Positions 18,918 through 29,365 of a stretch of DNA of 64,000 nucleotides are shown in pieces (the stretch's first letter is position 1; every line of letters begins with the position of its first letter). Below the pieces are notes generated by a model, which searched no databases, was not told the origin of the DNA, and saw only the letters and a list, made by a program, of their open reading frames with translations. Source of the stretch: Streptococcaceae bacterium AF77-01CM03A (GTDB taxonomy: Bacteria > Bacillota > Bacilli > Lactobacillales > Streptococcaceae). The DNA lies in NCBI GenBank assembly GCA_027665725.1, contig JAQDDS010000004.1:1-64000 (forward strand), given 5' to 3'. Both the position numbers and the translations under genes were made by a program.

Positions 18918-19666
18918 AAGTATTAATTTTAGAAGATGTTATTCAACATCAGGTCAGACTAGAAAGAACCCTAGATGAAATTTCAAAGGAATTAAATATT
19001 CCTATTTCTTATAAAACAACAGGTAAAGAACGAGAATTTAAGGAATACATCGAAAATGATGAAGTAAACCAGCTTTATTTCCTAGATATTGATATTCATG
19101 GAGTTGAGAAAAAAGGATTTGAGGTAGCACAGTTTATTCGTCGCCATAATCCTTATGCAATTATCGTATTTATCACTAGTAGATCAGAATTTGCTACCTT
19201 AACTTACAAATATCAAGTATCCGCCTTGGATTTTGTTGATAAAGATATCAATGATGAATTATTTAAGAAACGTATCGAACAGAGTATCTTATATACCAAG
19301 AGTATGCTGCTTGAAAATAAAGATGTTGTGGATTATTTTGACTATAACTACAAGGGAAATGATTTGAAAATTCCCTACCATGATATTTTATATATTGAAA
19401 CAACAGGAGTATCTCATAAGTTAAGGATTATTGGTAAGAATTTTGCCAAAGAATTTTATGGTACTATGGCGGATATTCAAGAAAAAGATAAAGATACTCA
19501 AAGATTTTATTCTGCTCATAAATCATTTCTTGTTAATGTAGGAAATATTAGGGAAATTGATCGAAAAAATTTAGAAGTGGTTTTTTATGAGGAACATCGC
19601 TGTCCGATTACCCGTCTTAAGGTTCGGAAATTAAGAGATATTCTGGAGAAAAAATCTAAAAAGTGA
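18914..19666 (+). CDS. comE: Competence response regulator ComE
   Basis: LytTR-type response regulator that, when phosphorylated by ComD, activates comCDE, comAB and comX. The 250-residue protein has a receiver domain with phospho-acceptor D58 (YFLDIDIHG), the conserved Thr/Ser and Lys (FITSRS, DFVDKD), and a C-terminal LytTR DNA-binding domain (about 140-245). Its ATG overlaps the comD stop by 4 bp (ATGA). It appears intact, so basal transcription and DNA binding could persist even if comD is broken. Confidence 0.95.
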   Translation: MKVLILEDVIQHQVRLERTLDEISKELNIPISYKTTGKEREFKEYIENDEVNQLYFLDIDIHGVEKKGFEVAQFIRRHNPYAIIVFITSRSEFATLTYKYQVSALDFVDKDINDELFKKRIEQSILYTKSMLLENKDVVDYFDYNYKGNDLKIPYHDILYIETTGVSHKLRIIGKNFAKEFYGTMADIQEKDKDTQRFYSAHKSFLVNVGNIREIDRKNLEVVFYEEHRCPITRLKVRKLRDILEKKSKK

Positions 19667-19694
19667 TTGACAATTAGTAAGAAATTGATATAAT
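19667..19694 (+). promoter_or_regulatory. Promoter of the tRNA-Glu/tRNA-Asn pair
   Basis: TTGACA (19667-19672) begins on the base after the comE stop codon. With a 16-bp spacer and TATAAT (19689-19694, preceded by TG) it is a near-perfect sigma-A promoter. There is no terminator after comE, so comCDE transcripts can also enter these tRNAs. Confidence 0.75.
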
Positions 19695-19717
19695 GGTTAT
19701 ATCTGCTACAGATAGAT

Positions 19718-19789
19718 GGTCCGTTGGTCAAGGGGTTAAGACACCGCCTTTTCACGGCGGTAACACGGGTTCGAATCCCGTACGGACTA
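19718..19789 (+). tRNA. tRNA-Glu (anticodon TTC)
   Basis: A 72-nt cloverleaf: acceptor GGTCCGT/ACGGACT, anticodon stem CCGCC/GGCGG with loop TTTTCAC (anticodon TTC), and T arm ACGGG-TTCGAAT-CCCGT. CCA is not encoded. It lies 5 bp before tRNA-Asn. Confidence 0.96.
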
Positions 19790-19794
19790 TATTA

Positions 19795-19868
19795 TCCGCC
19801 ATAGCTCAGTTGGTAGTAGCGCATGACTGTTAATCATGATGTCGTAGGTTCGAGTCCTACTGGCGGAG
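19795..19868 (+). tRNA. tRNA-Asn (anticodon GTT)
   Basis: A 74-nt cloverleaf: acceptor TCCGCCA/TGGCGGA, anticodon stem CATGA/TCATG with loop CTGTTAA (anticodon GTT), and a T arm with GTTCGAGT. It is co-transcribed with tRNA-Glu; a terminator follows. Confidence 0.95.
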
Positions 19869-19880
19869 TCAAACAAAAAA

Positions 19881-19904
19881 GAACACCATTGGTGTTCTTT
19901 TTTT
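19881..19904. terminator. Bidirectional terminator, tRNA-Asn / tetR
   Basis: GAACACC/GGTGTTC stem with a short loop; T run on the plus side and A run on the other, so it can serve both the tRNA operon and the convergent TetR gene. Confidence 0.8.
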
Positions 19905-19908
19905 GTTT

Positions 19909-20451
19909 CTAATTTGAATCTCCTAACATTTTCATAAGAAAGTCTGTCATTTCTTGCGGACTTTCTTTTTTTCCATGAGCAATCCAGGTTTGGCATACAC
20001 CAAATAGTGCGTTTGTTAGATAAATACTGCTATACTCTAACTCAATATTGTTTAAATTTAATTGCATAAAGCGTTTTTGGAGGTCAGTGCTAAGCATAAT
20101 GTGAAGTTTATTTCTCAGGAAGTTTTGTATCTCTTTTGTACCATTTTCAGATAGAAGAGCAGCTAGTAAAGGTTCAGACTCTAAGTATTCAAACACTTCT
20201 AGAATAGCATCTCTTTTATGATTTGCGTGTTTTTGAAAAATGTACTCAAAAGTATGAAATAGCTTACTTTGGTAGTGTTCAATCATGTCATACTTATCTT
20301 TGTAATGAGTATAAAAACTAGAACGACTAATTCCGGCTTTTTCTGCCAGTTTAATGGTGCTAATTTGATCAAATGGTTGTTCCATTAATAATTGAACCAT
20401 GGCGTTCTCGATAGTACGTTTGGTTTTTAAGCGTTTGTTGCTCTCTTTCAT
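19909..20451 (-). CDS. TetR-family transcriptional regulator
   Basis: A 180-residue TetR protein. The N-terminal HTH (about 12-58) reads TIKLAEKAGISRSSFYTHYKDK, shown here with its recognition helix in SRSSFYTHY. The rest is a divergent ligand/dimerisation domain. It is divergent from the YhgE/Pip gene across 128 bp that hold two near-identical 15-bp dyads, so it most likely represses both genes. The inducer is unknown. Confidence 0.85.
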   Translation of the reverse strand: MKESNKRLKTKRTIENAMVQLLMEQPFDQISTIKLAEKAGISRSSFYTHYKDKYDMIEHYQSKLFHTFEYIFQKHANHKRDAILEVFEYLESEPLLAALLSENGTKEIQNFLRNKLHIMLSTDLQKRFMQLNLNNIELEYSSIYLTNALFGVCQTWIAHGKKESPQEMTDFLMKMLGDSN

Positions 20452-20473
20452 AGTTCCTCCTTTTGAACAAAAA

Positions 20474-20488
20474 TAGACGTAGTGTCTA
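20474..20488. promoter_or_regulatory. TetR operator O1 (dyad)
   Basis: TAGAC-GTAGT-GTCTA, a perfect inverted repeat with a 5-bp centre, just upstream of the tetR start. A second copy lies 77 bp away at 20551-20565. A likely site for self-repression of tetR. Confidence 0.65.
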
Positions 20489-20505
20489 AATATGATAATT
20501 TTGAC

Positions 20506-20533
20506 TTGTAAATAAGAATTTTTAATGTATAAT
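20506..20533 (+). promoter_or_regulatory. Candidate promoter of the YhgE/Pip gene
   Basis: TTGTAA (20506-20511), 16-bp spacer, TATAAT (20528-20533). The downstream operator copy (20551-20565) would lie around +12 to +26, a roadblock-type position. Confidence 0.5.
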
Positions 20534-20550
20534 CTATTATATCAAAATTT

Positions 20551-20565
20551 TAGACATTATGTGTA
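20551..20565. promoter_or_regulatory. TetR operator O2 (dyad, one mismatch)
   Basis: TAGAC-ATTAT-GTGTA matches the O1 half-sites with a single mismatch and the same 5-bp centre. It lies between the -10 and the SD of the YhgE gene. Confidence 0.6.
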
Positions 20566-20579
20566 AAAAAGGAGACAAT

Positions 20580-23234
20580 ATGTTTAAAGAATGGAAAGCA
20601 ATTTTTAAAAAACCAACCTTTATCATTGTAATGATAGGGATTTCTCTTATTCCTGCTTTATACAACATCATATTTTTATCATCCATGTGGGATCCGTATG
20701 GGAAATTATCAGAGTTACCTGTAGCAGTGGTAAATAATGATAAGGAAGCATCATATAATGGGAATACAATGGCTATCGGAAAAGACATGGTGTCTAATTT
20801 AGAAAACAATAAATCCTTGGATTTTCATTTTGTAAATGAGGAAGAAGGAAAAAAAGGACTAGAGAATGGCGATTACTATATGGTAGTAACTTTGCCAAGT
20901 GATTTGTCTGAAAAGGCTGCTTCTATTCTGTCAGATCACCCAGAACAAATGAATATTCACTATCAAACTTCTAGCGGGCATAGCTTCATTGCAAGTAAGA
21001 TGAGTGATTCTGCCATGACACAGTTAAAACAGAATGTTTCTGCTAATGTAACCGAAACCTATACGAAAGCTTTATTTCAAAAGATGGGTGATTTAAAATC
21101 CGGTTTAACCAAAGCTGCAGATGGAAGTGAACAATTAGCCAACGGAGCTGGTCAATTGGCTGTAGGAAGTCAAACATTGTCTTCAAATCTTGATACTTTA
21201 GCTAACTCAAGTTTAACTTTTTCTGATGGAAGTGAACAATTTACAAGAGGGTTGACAACATATGTCACTGGAGTAAAGCAACTAAATACTGGCTTAGGAA
21301 CATTTAATGATGGTTTACAGAACTATACAAGTGCGGTTTCACAGGTCGACACAGGACTTAATCAATTATCTTCGAAAACTCCAGAATTAGTTGCAGGTGT
21401 CAACCAGTTAAATACAGGGATGAAGTCATATGCTGGTGGAGTTTCACAACTCAATTCAGGTCTCAGTCAATTTTCGGTTGGTGTCAATGCCTATACAAGC
21501 GGAGTTGACAAATTATCTGTTGGTACAAACCAACTATCAAGTCAATCAGATACATTGAGAGACGGTATTACTCAATTAAATAAAGGAATCAAAGAAATAT
21601 CCACACAATTAAATGCTACATCTCAACAGAAAGAGGATATAACACAGTTAGCAAGCAGTTTAGATGAGTTGAATAAGGCTCTCCAATCAGTTACAGTTTC
21701 AGATAATACTGATCTTAAAAATACAATATCTAATGACTTAACAAATATAACGACTCTTGCTCAAACTATTGTGACTAATAGTCAAGCAGAACAAGAGAAA
21801 AGTCTTACAAATCTTCAAGCAACAGCAACTTATCAATCTCTCACTGAAACTCAGAAAAAAGAATTGACTGAAGCTGTTTCAAATAATTCTAATTCTACGA
21901 TAGAGTCAGCAAAAGCAATTTTAACAACGGCAGGAGATTTAAAAGAAAATTTGGGAAGTATAAACCAACCAGTCTCTAATCTTTCTACTTTACAGACTAA
22001 AGCAAATCAAATATTACCTGTTGCGTCTAGTTCCTTGACATCTATGTCAAGTGGATTTACACAGTTGCAAAATGCTGTAGACAATCAGTTAGTTCCTGGA
22101 AGTCAATCAATTGAAAATGGAGTTAATGCGTATACTAAAGGATTGGATACTATTTCTTTAGGTGTAAATCAACTAAGTGAAAAGAATACAACTTTAACAA
22201 CAAGTTTGGATCAATTGGTTTCTGGCTCAACCAAGTTGACAGAAAACTCTTCAAAATTGACAACTGGTTTGGATACTCTAGCTGGGAAAACACCAGAATT
22301 AGTAACAGGTATTGAAAAACTATCATCTGGTTCTAACCAATTAAATAGCAAGAGTCCGGAATTAATTGCAGGAATTGATAAAATACAGCTTGGTTCAAGT
22401 CAATTAACAGATAAATCAGGTCAGTTGCTTTCAGCTAGTACTCAGTTAGGAAATGGAGCAGTGAAAATTGCAGATGGCGCTGGAAAATTAGCAGAAGGTG
22501 GAGCAACGTTAACTGCTGGTATTGAAAGTTTACAAATAGGAACTACTGACCTAGGACAAGGATTGAGTAACGCAAGCAATCAATTAAAATCAGCATCAAC
22601 AGAGTCAAAAAATGCAGAAACATTAGCGGAACCCTTAAGTCTTTCAAAGACAGATAATGATCAGGTTCCTGTAAATGGGATTGCAATGGCTCCTTACATG
22701 ATATCAGTTGCACTTTTTGTTGCAGCATTATCAACAAATATGATTTTTGCTAAGTTACCTTCAGGTCGTCATCCTGAAAGTCGCTGGGCGTGGTTTAAGT
22801 CTCGCTTCGAGATAAATGGAGTTATTGCTGTTTTAGCAGCTGTCTTAGTCTATGGTGGAGTTCATCTTATTGGTTTAACTGCAAATCATGAAATGAGAAC
22901 TTTATTCTTAATTATTATCGCAAGTTTAACATTTATGTCTATGGTGACGGCATTAACAACATGGAATAGTCGATTAGGTGCTTTCTTCTCACTTATTTTG
23001 CTATTATTACAATTAGCATCAAGTGCAGGAACTTATCCACTTGCTTTGACAAATGATTTCTTTAAAGCTGTTAATCCTTGGTTGCCAATGAGTTATTCAG
23101 TTTCAGGATTGAGACAAACCATTTCTATGACAGGAAATATTCATCATCAGGTAATTTTCCTTCTCGTAACTTTGGTTTTATTCATAGGATTAGGTATGCT
23201 AGCTTATCAACCTAAAAAAATGGATGAAGATTAA
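20580..23234 (+). CDS. YhgE/Pip-family membrane protein with long heptad-repeat ectodomain
   Basis: An 884-residue protein starting MFKEWKAIFKKP (20580, SD GGAG). TM1 near 15-33, then a very long extracytoplasmic region (about 35-690) built of repeated units such as QLNTGLxxF and QLSSKTPELVAGV, and five to six C-terminal TMs. The fold is that of the ABC-2-like YhgE/Pip family, which includes the lactococcal phage infection protein and type VII secretion membrane components; no ATPase is adjacent. It is controlled by the divergent TetR. A phage receptor, export or drug-response role is possible but not shown. Confidence 0.85.
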   Translation: MFKEWKAIFKKPTFIIVMIGISLIPALYNIIFLSSMWDPYGKLSELPVAVVNNDKEASYNGNTMAIGKDMVSNLENNKSLDFHFVNEEEGKKGLENGDYYMVVTLPSDLSEKAASILSDHPEQMNIHYQTSSGHSFIASKMSDSAMTQLKQNVSANVTETYTKALFQKMGDLKSGLTKAADGSEQLANGAGQLAVGSQTLSSNLDTLANSSLTFSDGSEQFTRGLTTYVTGVKQLNTGLGTFNDGLQNYTSAVSQVDTGLNQLSSKTPELVAGVNQLNTGMKSYAGGVSQLNSGLSQFSVGVNAYTSGVDKLSVGTNQLSSQSDTLRDGITQLNKGIKEISTQLNATSQQKEDITQLASSLDELNKALQSVTVSDNTDLKNTISNDLTNITTLAQTIVTNSQAEQEKSLTNLQATATYQSLTETQKKELTEAVSNNSNSTIESAKAILTTAGDLKENLGSINQPVSNLSTLQTKANQILPVASSSLTSMSSGFTQLQNAVDNQLVPGSQSIENGVNAYTKGLDTISLGVNQLSEKNTTLTTSLDQLVSGSTKLTENSSKLTTGLDTLAGKTPELVTGIEKLSSGSNQLNSKSPELIAGIDKIQLGSSQLTDKSGQLLSASTQLGNGAVKIADGAGKLAEGGATLTAGIESLQIGTTDLGQGLSNASNQLKSASTESKNAETLAEPLSLSKTDNDQVPVNGIAMAPYMISVALFVAALSTNMIFAKLPSGRHPESRWAWFKSRFEINGVIAVLAAVLVYGGVHLIGLTANHEMRTLFLIIIASLTFMSMVTALTTWNSRLGAFFSLILLLLQLASSAGTYPLALTNDFFKAVNPWLPMSYSVSGLRQTISMTGNIHHQVIFLLVTLVLFIGLGMLAYQPKKMDED

Positions 23235-23238
23235 AAAA

Positions 23239-23254
23239 AGTTTCACGTGAAACA
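23239..23254. promoter_or_regulatory. parS site (ParB-binding)
   Basis: AGTTTCACGTGAAACA matches the parS 16-mer at 15 of 16 positions, with the perfect inner 14-bp palindrome. It is intergenic, after the YhgE stop, about 8.9 kb right of oriC, where origin-proximal streptococcal parS sites are expected. Confidence 0.88.
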
Positions 23255-23282
23255 ATGAATGAATTTACAAGTAACAAATAAA

Positions 23283-23315
23283 AAAACTCAGTTGGTTTAA
23301 CCAACTGAGTTTTTT
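23283..23315. terminator. Bidirectional terminator, YhgE / ABC-F
   Basis: AACTCAGTTGG/CCAACTGAGTT stem with TTTAA loop, T run on the plus side and A run on the other, between convergent genes. Confidence 0.85.
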
Positions 23316-23325
23316 AAAGTTATAC

Positions 23326-24948
23326 TTAATCTTTCCAAAGTTCTTTGACTTTTGCTTGAACTTCTTCGTTTTCAAGGAATTCGTCGTAGGTTTCATCGAT
23401 ACGGTCGATTACACCGTTTTTAGATAAGACAATGATGTGGTTAGACAAAGTTTGAATAAACTCATGGTCATGACTGGCAAAGATGATAGATTCTTTGAAG
23501 TTTTTCAATCCATCGTTCAAGCTTGAAATAGATTCCAAATCCAAGTGATTTGTAGGATCATCAAGAACAAGTACGTTTGATTTTAAAAGCATGAGTTTTG
23601 AGAGCATCACGCGCACCTTTTCTCCCCCTGACAAGACGTTTACAGGCTTGTTAACCTCGTCTCCAGAAAAGAGCATACGACCCAAGAATCCACGAAGGAA
23701 GGTGTTGTCATCTTCTTCTTTACTTGCAAATTGACGAAGCCAGTCAAGGATTGACTCGTCTCCTGCAAAGTCAGCTGAATTATCTTTTGGCAAGTAAGAG
23801 CGACTAGTTGTAACTCCCCACTTGACAGTTCCTTCATAGTCAATTTCACCCATAATAGCACGAATCAAGGCAGTTGTTTGGATGTCGTTTTGTCCGATAA
23901 GAGCTGTCTTGTCACCTGGACGCAAGATGAAGCTGATGCTGTCAAGAATAGTTTCGCCGTCAATCTTTACAGATAGATTTTCTACTGTCAAGAGGTCGTT
24001 TCCAATTTCACGTTCAGCTTTAAAGCTGATGAATGGGTATTTACGACTAGAAGGGACAATTTCCTCTAGCTCAATCTTATCAAGCATTTTTTTACGTGAA
24101 GTTGCTTGTCTTGATTTAGAAGCATTAGCAGAGAAACGAGCAACGAATTCTTGAAGTTGTTTAATTTTTTCTTCTGCTTTAGCATTTCGGTCTGCTAGCA
24201 ATTTAGCAGCAAGCTCAGAAGACTCCTTCCAGAAGTCGTAGTTTCCGACATAGAGTTTGATTTTTCCAAAGTCAAGGTCGGCCATGTGTGTACATACTTT
24301 GTTCAAGAAGTGACGGTCATGGGATACGACAATAACTGTGTTGTCAAAATCAATCAAGAAATCTTCTAACCAGGTAATAGATTGAATATCAAGACCGTTG
24401 GTAGGCTCGTCTAAAAGAAGGACATCCGGTTTACCAAATAGAGCTTTAGCAAGGAGTACTTTCACTTTGTCTCCATTTGCAAGTTCGCTCATATTTTGGT
24501 AATGAAGTTCTTCAGGAATATTCAAATTTTGTAAGAGTTGTGAAGCTTCACTTTCAGCTTCCCAACCACCTAGTTCAGCAAATTCTCCTTCAAGTTCAGC
24601 AGCGCGGACACCATCTTCGTCTGAAAAATCTTCCTTCATATAAATGGCGTCTTTTTCTTTCATAATGTTGTAAAGTTTTTCGTTTCCCATGATGACAACA
24701 TCAATAACACGTTCGTCCTCATAGTCAAAGTGATTCTGACGAAGTACTGAAAGACGTTCGTCTGGTCCAAGAGAGATATGGCCAGTTGTCGGTTCAATAT
24801 CCCCAGCTAAGATTTTTAAAAAGGTTGATTTTCCAGCACCATTGGCCCCAATCAAACCATAGGTATTTCCTTCTGTAAATTTGATGTTTACATCATCAAA
24901 AAGTTTACGATCACTAAAACGTAGTGAAACATCAGATACTGTTAGCAA
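23326..24948 (-). CDS. ABC-F family ATPase (YkpA/YbiT-like) with one degenerate ATP site
   Basis: Soluble protein of two fused ABC domains; ABC-F proteins act on the ribosome. NBD1 has Walker A GANGAGKS (34-41) but an altered signature ELANGDK (155-161). NBD2 has the canonical signature LSGGEK (439-444) but its P-loop reads GQNDIQTT (352-359) without the Lys. The canonical halves combine into one good site and the degenerate halves into the other. The 540-residue length and SRKKMLDKIELEEI linker fit the YkpA/YbiT group. The start is TTG with AGGAG 8 nt upstream. Confidence 0.9.
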   Translation of the reverse strand: MLTVSDVSLRFSDRKLFDDVNIKFTEGNTYGLIGANGAGKSTFLKILAGDIEPTTGHISLGPDERLSVLRQNHFDYEDERVIDVVIMGNEKLYNIMKEKDAIYMKEDFSDEDGVRAAELEGEFAELGGWEAESEASQLLQNLNIPEELHYQNMSELANGDKVKVLLAKALFGKPDVLLLDEPTNGLDIQSITWLEDFLIDFDNTVIVVSHDRHFLNKVCTHMADLDFGKIKLYVGNYDFWKESSELAAKLLADRNAKAEEKIKQLQEFVARFSANASKSRQATSRKKMLDKIELEEIVPSSRKYPFISFKAEREIGNDLLTVENLSVKIDGETILDSISFILRPGDKTALIGQNDIQTTALIRAIMGEIDYEGTVKWGVTTSRSYLPKDNSADFAGDESILDWLRQFASKEEDDNTFLRGFLGRMLFSGDEVNKPVNVLSGGEKVRVMLSKLMLLKSNVLVLDDPTNHLDLESISSLNDGLKNFKESIIFASHDHEFIQTLSNHIIVLSKNGVIDRIDETYDEFLENEEVQAKVKELWKD

Positions 24949-24978
24949 AGTTTTTCTCCTATTATATGTAATACTCTA

Positions 24979-25007
24979 ATTCTACTAGAAAATCACCAAT
25001 TATTCAA
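24979..25007 (-). promoter_or_regulatory. Promoter of the ABC-F gene
   Basis: On the minus strand TTGAAT (25002-25007), 17-bp spacer, TAGAAT (24979-24984). The SD and TTG start follow within about 30 bp. Confidence 0.55.
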
Positions 25008-25044
25008 ATTTTTATTTGTCAATTTTTTGTAAATAAAGTTGACA

Positions 25045-25067
25045 ACCCCTTTACGATTGAAAGGGGT
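25045..25067. other. Palindrome between the ABC-F gene and trpS
   Basis: ACCCCTTT and AAAGGGGT form an 8-bp perfect dyad around 7 bp. It lies upstream of both divergent promoters, so it is not a terminator for either known gene. No T-box sequence is present for trpS. It could be a protein-binding site. Confidence 0.4.
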
Positions 25068-25118
25068 AACATATCTGTTGTTTCAATAAAAAAATTATCT
25101 GTCTTTTTATTAAAAAAA

Positions 25119-25127
25119 TGCTATAAT
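25119..25127 (+). promoter_or_regulatory. Extended -10 promoter of trpS
   Basis: TGCTATAAT (TGn plus TATAAT at 25122-25127) lies 28 bp before the ATG; no convincing -35. SD AAAGGAG is correctly placed. Confidence 0.6.
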
Positions 25128-25155
25128 TGAAAGGACCATATCAAAGGAGAATAAG

Positions 25156-26181
25156 ATGAGTAAACCCATTATTTTAACAGGAGATCGTCCAACGGGGAAA
25201 TTACATATTGGGCACTACGTTGGTAGTTTGAAAAATCGTGTCTTACTACAAGAAGAAAATAAATATGACATGTTTGTTTTTTTAGCTGACCAGCAAGCAC
25301 TAACAGACCATGCAAAAGATCCACAAACTATTGTAGAGTCTATTGGGAATGTTGCTTTGGACTATCTTGCAGTGGGATTAGATCCTAATAAAGCAACGAT
25401 TTTCATTCAAAGTCAGATTCCAGAATTGGCAGAGCTCTCTATGTATTATATGAACCTAGTTTCATTAGCTCGCTTAGAACGAAATCCAACCGTAAAGACT
25501 GAAATTGCTCAAAAAGGCTTTGGAGAAAGTATTCCAACTGGATTTTTAGTTTATCCAGTTGCGCAAGCAGCAGATATTACAGCATTTAAGGCTAACTTGG
25601 TTCCAGTAGGGAATGATCAAAAGCCGATGATTGAACAAACACGTGAAATTGTGCGTTCTTTCAACTATGCCTATAACTGTGATGTTTTAGTAGAACCAGA
25701 AGGAATTTATCCTGAGCACGAAGGTGCGGGACGTTTACCAGGTCTTGATGGTAATGCCAAAATGTCGAAATCACTTAATAATGGAATTTACCTAGCTGAT
25801 GATGCAGATACTTTGCGTAAAAAAGTAATGAGTATGTATACAGATCCAGACCATATTCGTGTTGAGGATCCAGGTAAGATTGAAGGAAATATGGTTTTCC
25901 ATTACTTGGATGTATTCGGTCGACCAGAGGATGCTCAAGAAATTGCTGAAATGAAGGAACATTATCAACGTGGAGGCCTTGGTGATGTTAAGACTAAACG
26001 TTACCTACTTGAAATTCTAGAACGTGAACTTGGTCCAATCCGTGAACGTCGCCTAGAATATGCTAAAGATATGGGTGAGGTTTATAATATGCTCCAAAAA
26101 GGTAGTGAAAAAGCTCGAGAAGTTGCTGGCCAAACACTATCAGAAGTAAAAGCAGCAATGGGGTTAAATTACTTTCATTAA
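25156..26181 (+). CDS. trpS: Tryptophanyl-tRNA synthetase
   Basis: Class I synthetase charging tRNA-Trp. The 341-residue protein has the HIGH motif at residues 17-20 ([11 protein letters not shown]), KMSKS in [11 protein letters not shown], and the Trp-binding region. The length fits the TrpRS form common in streptococci. It is monocistronic: own extended -10 promoter upstream and a hairpin terminator downstream. Confidence 0.96.
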   Translation: MSKPIILTGDRPTGKLHIGHYVGSLKNRVLLQEENKYDMFVFLADQQALTDHAKDPQTIVESIGNVALDYLAVGLDPNKATIFIQSQIPELAELSMYYMNLVSLARLERNPTVKTEIAQKGFGESIPTGFLVYPVAQAADITAFKANLVPVGNDQKPMIEQTREIVRSFNYAYNCDVLVEPEGIYPEHEGAGRLPGLDGNAKMSKSLNNGIYLADDADTLRKKVMSMYTDPDHIRVEDPGKIEGNMVFHYLDVFGRPEDAQEIAEMKEHYQRGGLGDVKTKRYLLEILERELGPIRERRLEYAKDMGEVYNMLQKGSEKAREVAGQTLSEVKAAMGLNYFH

Positions 26182-26199
26182 TGGATAAAATATGAACTA

Positions 26200-26240
26200 T
26201 AAAACTATTTCTTCTTTAAAATAAGAGGGATAGTTTTTTA
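26200..26240 (+). terminator. Terminator after trpS
   Basis: AAAACTAT pairs with ATAGTTTT around an imperfect inner stem (TTCTTC with GAGGG region, one bulge), followed by TTATTTATT. A moderate-strength signal. Confidence 0.55.
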
Positions 26241-26261
26241 TTTATTCTCTCATAAATTTAA

Positions 26262-26289
26262 TTGACAAATTTTCATAGAATGGTATGAT
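26262..26289 (+). promoter_or_regulatory. Promoter of guaB
   Basis: TTGACA (26262-26267), 16-bp spacer, TATGAT (26284-26289). A leader of about 48 nt with SD AGAGGA follows. No purine riboswitch is visible. Confidence 0.65.
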
Positions 26290-26313
26290 AGATACAATAC
26301 AAAAAGCGTTTAG

Positions 26314-27822
<1,509 letters not shown>

Positions 27823-27829
27823 TAAAAAA

Positions 27830-27856
27830 ATCTCCTGTTAAACGGGAGATTTTTTT
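27830..27856. terminator. Bidirectional terminator, guaB / recF
   Basis: ATCTCCTGT/ACGGGAGAT 9-bp stem (one G-T pair), TAA loop, T run on the plus side and A run on the minus side, between convergent genes. Confidence 0.85.
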
Positions 27857-27876
27857 ATTTTACAAAGATGTAAATT

Positions 27877-28968
27877 TTAATTTACAGTTAATTGACCATT
27901 ATCTACTGTAAAGACGCTCAGATTATCAGGTAAGTTTTGAAGATGGTCTAAACTAGTAGTTGTAATAAAAGTTTGAATATTATGAGAAATAGTTTCCAAT
28001 AGTTTAAGTTGACGAGTGTTGTCAAGTTCACTCATGACATCGTCAAGCAAAAGAATGGGAGATTCTTTGGTAATGCTCTCCATCAATTCGATTTCAGCAA
28101 GTTTTATAGAAAGTACCAAGCTACGATGTTGCCCTTGACTTCCGAAACTTGCTTCCATTCCATTAATCATGAAAATCATATCATCTCGATGAGGACCAAC
28201 TCCAGTATTCTTTTTAAATAAATCTCTGGATCTACTTTTTTGAAGAGCTACATAGAAAGATTCAGCCAAATGTTCCTTGTCAATAAAGTTTACAGAAGGT
28301 TGATAGTGGATTGACAGTTCTTCTAACTGATCTGAGATGTCAAAATGTTTTTTCTTGCCAAAGACTTCCATTTTCTGGATAAAGTCAGCTCGATGAATCA
28401 TTACACGACATCCATACTCTACTAGTTGGTCATCAAGAACAGATAGGAAAGTCTCGTCTATGTTTTGTGTAGATTTGAGATAGGTATTTCTCTGTTTAAG
28501 GACGTGGTTATAACTTGACAGGTTTGACAAGTAAATTGGTTTAATTTGCCCTAATTCTATGTCAATGAATTTACGACGAATGGCCGGAGCGCCTTTGACA
28601 AGTTGTAAATCTTCTGGAGCAAATAAGACAACATTCATATGACCAATATAGTCTGATAGGCGAGCTTGCTTTAAGTGATTTACTTTAGTAATTCGCCCTT
28701 TTTGTGTTAGGTCAATTTCGAGTGGAATGCTTGCTGTTTTCTTTTGCAAGGTTCCAGAAACTTGCAGTTGTTCTTCTTCAAATTGAATTAAATTTTTATC
28801 AGTCTTTGTTCGATGACTTCTCGTTAAGGCTAAAAAATAAATACTTTCAAGAAGATTGGTTTTTCCTTGAGCGTTTCGGCCAACAAATACATTTAATTTT
28901 GGATTAAAATTAACTTCAACATCTCGATAGTTACGAAATTGTTTAATGGATAGATTTTTCAGCCACAT
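27877..28968 (-). CDS. recF: DNA replication and repair protein RecF
   Basis: SMC-like ATPase that, with RecO and RecR, loads RecA at gaps. The 363-residue protein has Walker [10 protein letters not shown] (about 30-38), the ABC-type signature region GSQGQHRSL, and Walker [12 protein letters not shown]. The S4-domain gene lies 2 bp upstream, the same pairing seen next to dnaN in Bacillus, but here the pair sits 15 kb from dnaN on the lagging-strand orientation. Confidence 0.95.
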   Translation of the reverse strand: MWLKNLSIKQFRNYRDVEVNFNPKLNVFVGRNAQGKTNLLESIYFLALTRSHRTKTDKNLIQFEEEQLQVSGTLQKKTASIPLEIDLTQKGRITKVNHLKQARLSDYIGHMNVVLFAPEDLQLVKGAPAIRRKFIDIELGQIKPIYLSNLSSYNHVLKQRNTYLKSTQNIDETFLSVLDDQLVEYGCRVMIHRADFIQKMEVFGKKKHFDISDQLEELSIHYQPSVNFIDKEHLAESFYVALQKSRSRDLFKKNTGVGPHRDDMIFMINGMEASFGSQGQHRSLVLSIKLAEIELMESITKESPILLLDDVMSELDNTRQLKLLETISHNIQTFITTTSLDHLQNLPDNLSVFTVDNGQLTVN

Positions 28969-28970
28969 AT

Positions 28971-29345
28971 TTATCTACCTGGGAAACGTGGTGCAGGTTT
29001 TGTTTTTGTTGGTTGAGCTTTTTTTGCTGGTTTTTTTTGTACCTTATTATTCATTTCCTTGACAAGTTTAGCTACACGTTCTTTCTCAAGTTTTTCTAGA
29101 CGAAACTCCTCTAGTTCTTCTGATGTTGGTTTAACTAGAATAATTTGAGTTTTTAAATCAGGGATTTCAATAGAATCCCCGATTCTAATTTTCTTGCCTC
29201 GACGATTTTCTAATTCTCCATTAAAATATACAAGATGGTCAGATTCAGATAAAAAAGATTTAATAGCACCGCCACTTTGGATGATTCCAAGATCTTTCAA
29301 AAGAGCTTGGAGAGTAATAAATTCTTCAAATAATTTGTATTCCAT
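28971..29345 (-). CDS. YaaA-type S4-domain protein upstream of recF
   Basis: A 124-residue protein with an N-terminal S4-like RNA-binding domain (about 14-70, [18 protein letters not shown] and [13 protein letters not shown]) and a Lys/Pro-rich tail ([17 protein letters not shown]). Its B. subtilis counterpart YaaA is encoded between dnaN and recF and has a role in ribosome assembly. An extended -10 (29366-29371, minus strand) and GAGGTGA SD precede the ATG. Confidence 0.85.
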   Translation of the reverse strand: MEYKLFEEFITLQALLKDLGIIQSGGAIKSFLSESDHLVYFNGELENRRGKKIRIGDSIEIPDLKTQIILVKPTSEELEEFRLEKLEKERVAKLVKEMNNKVQKKPAKKAQPTKTKPAPRFPGR

Positions 29346-29365
29346 AGTTCACCTCAATCTTTGGT

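Noticed and set aside
21100-22620. Tandem DNA repeat array
   Set aside because: The repetition is at protein level (degenerate heptad-like units in the YhgE ectodomain); the DNA units are not near-identical.
24949-25155. T-box riboswitch before trpS
   Set aside because: No T-box consensus (GGGTGGNACCGCG-like) and the transcript leader after the extended -10 is only about 20 nt.
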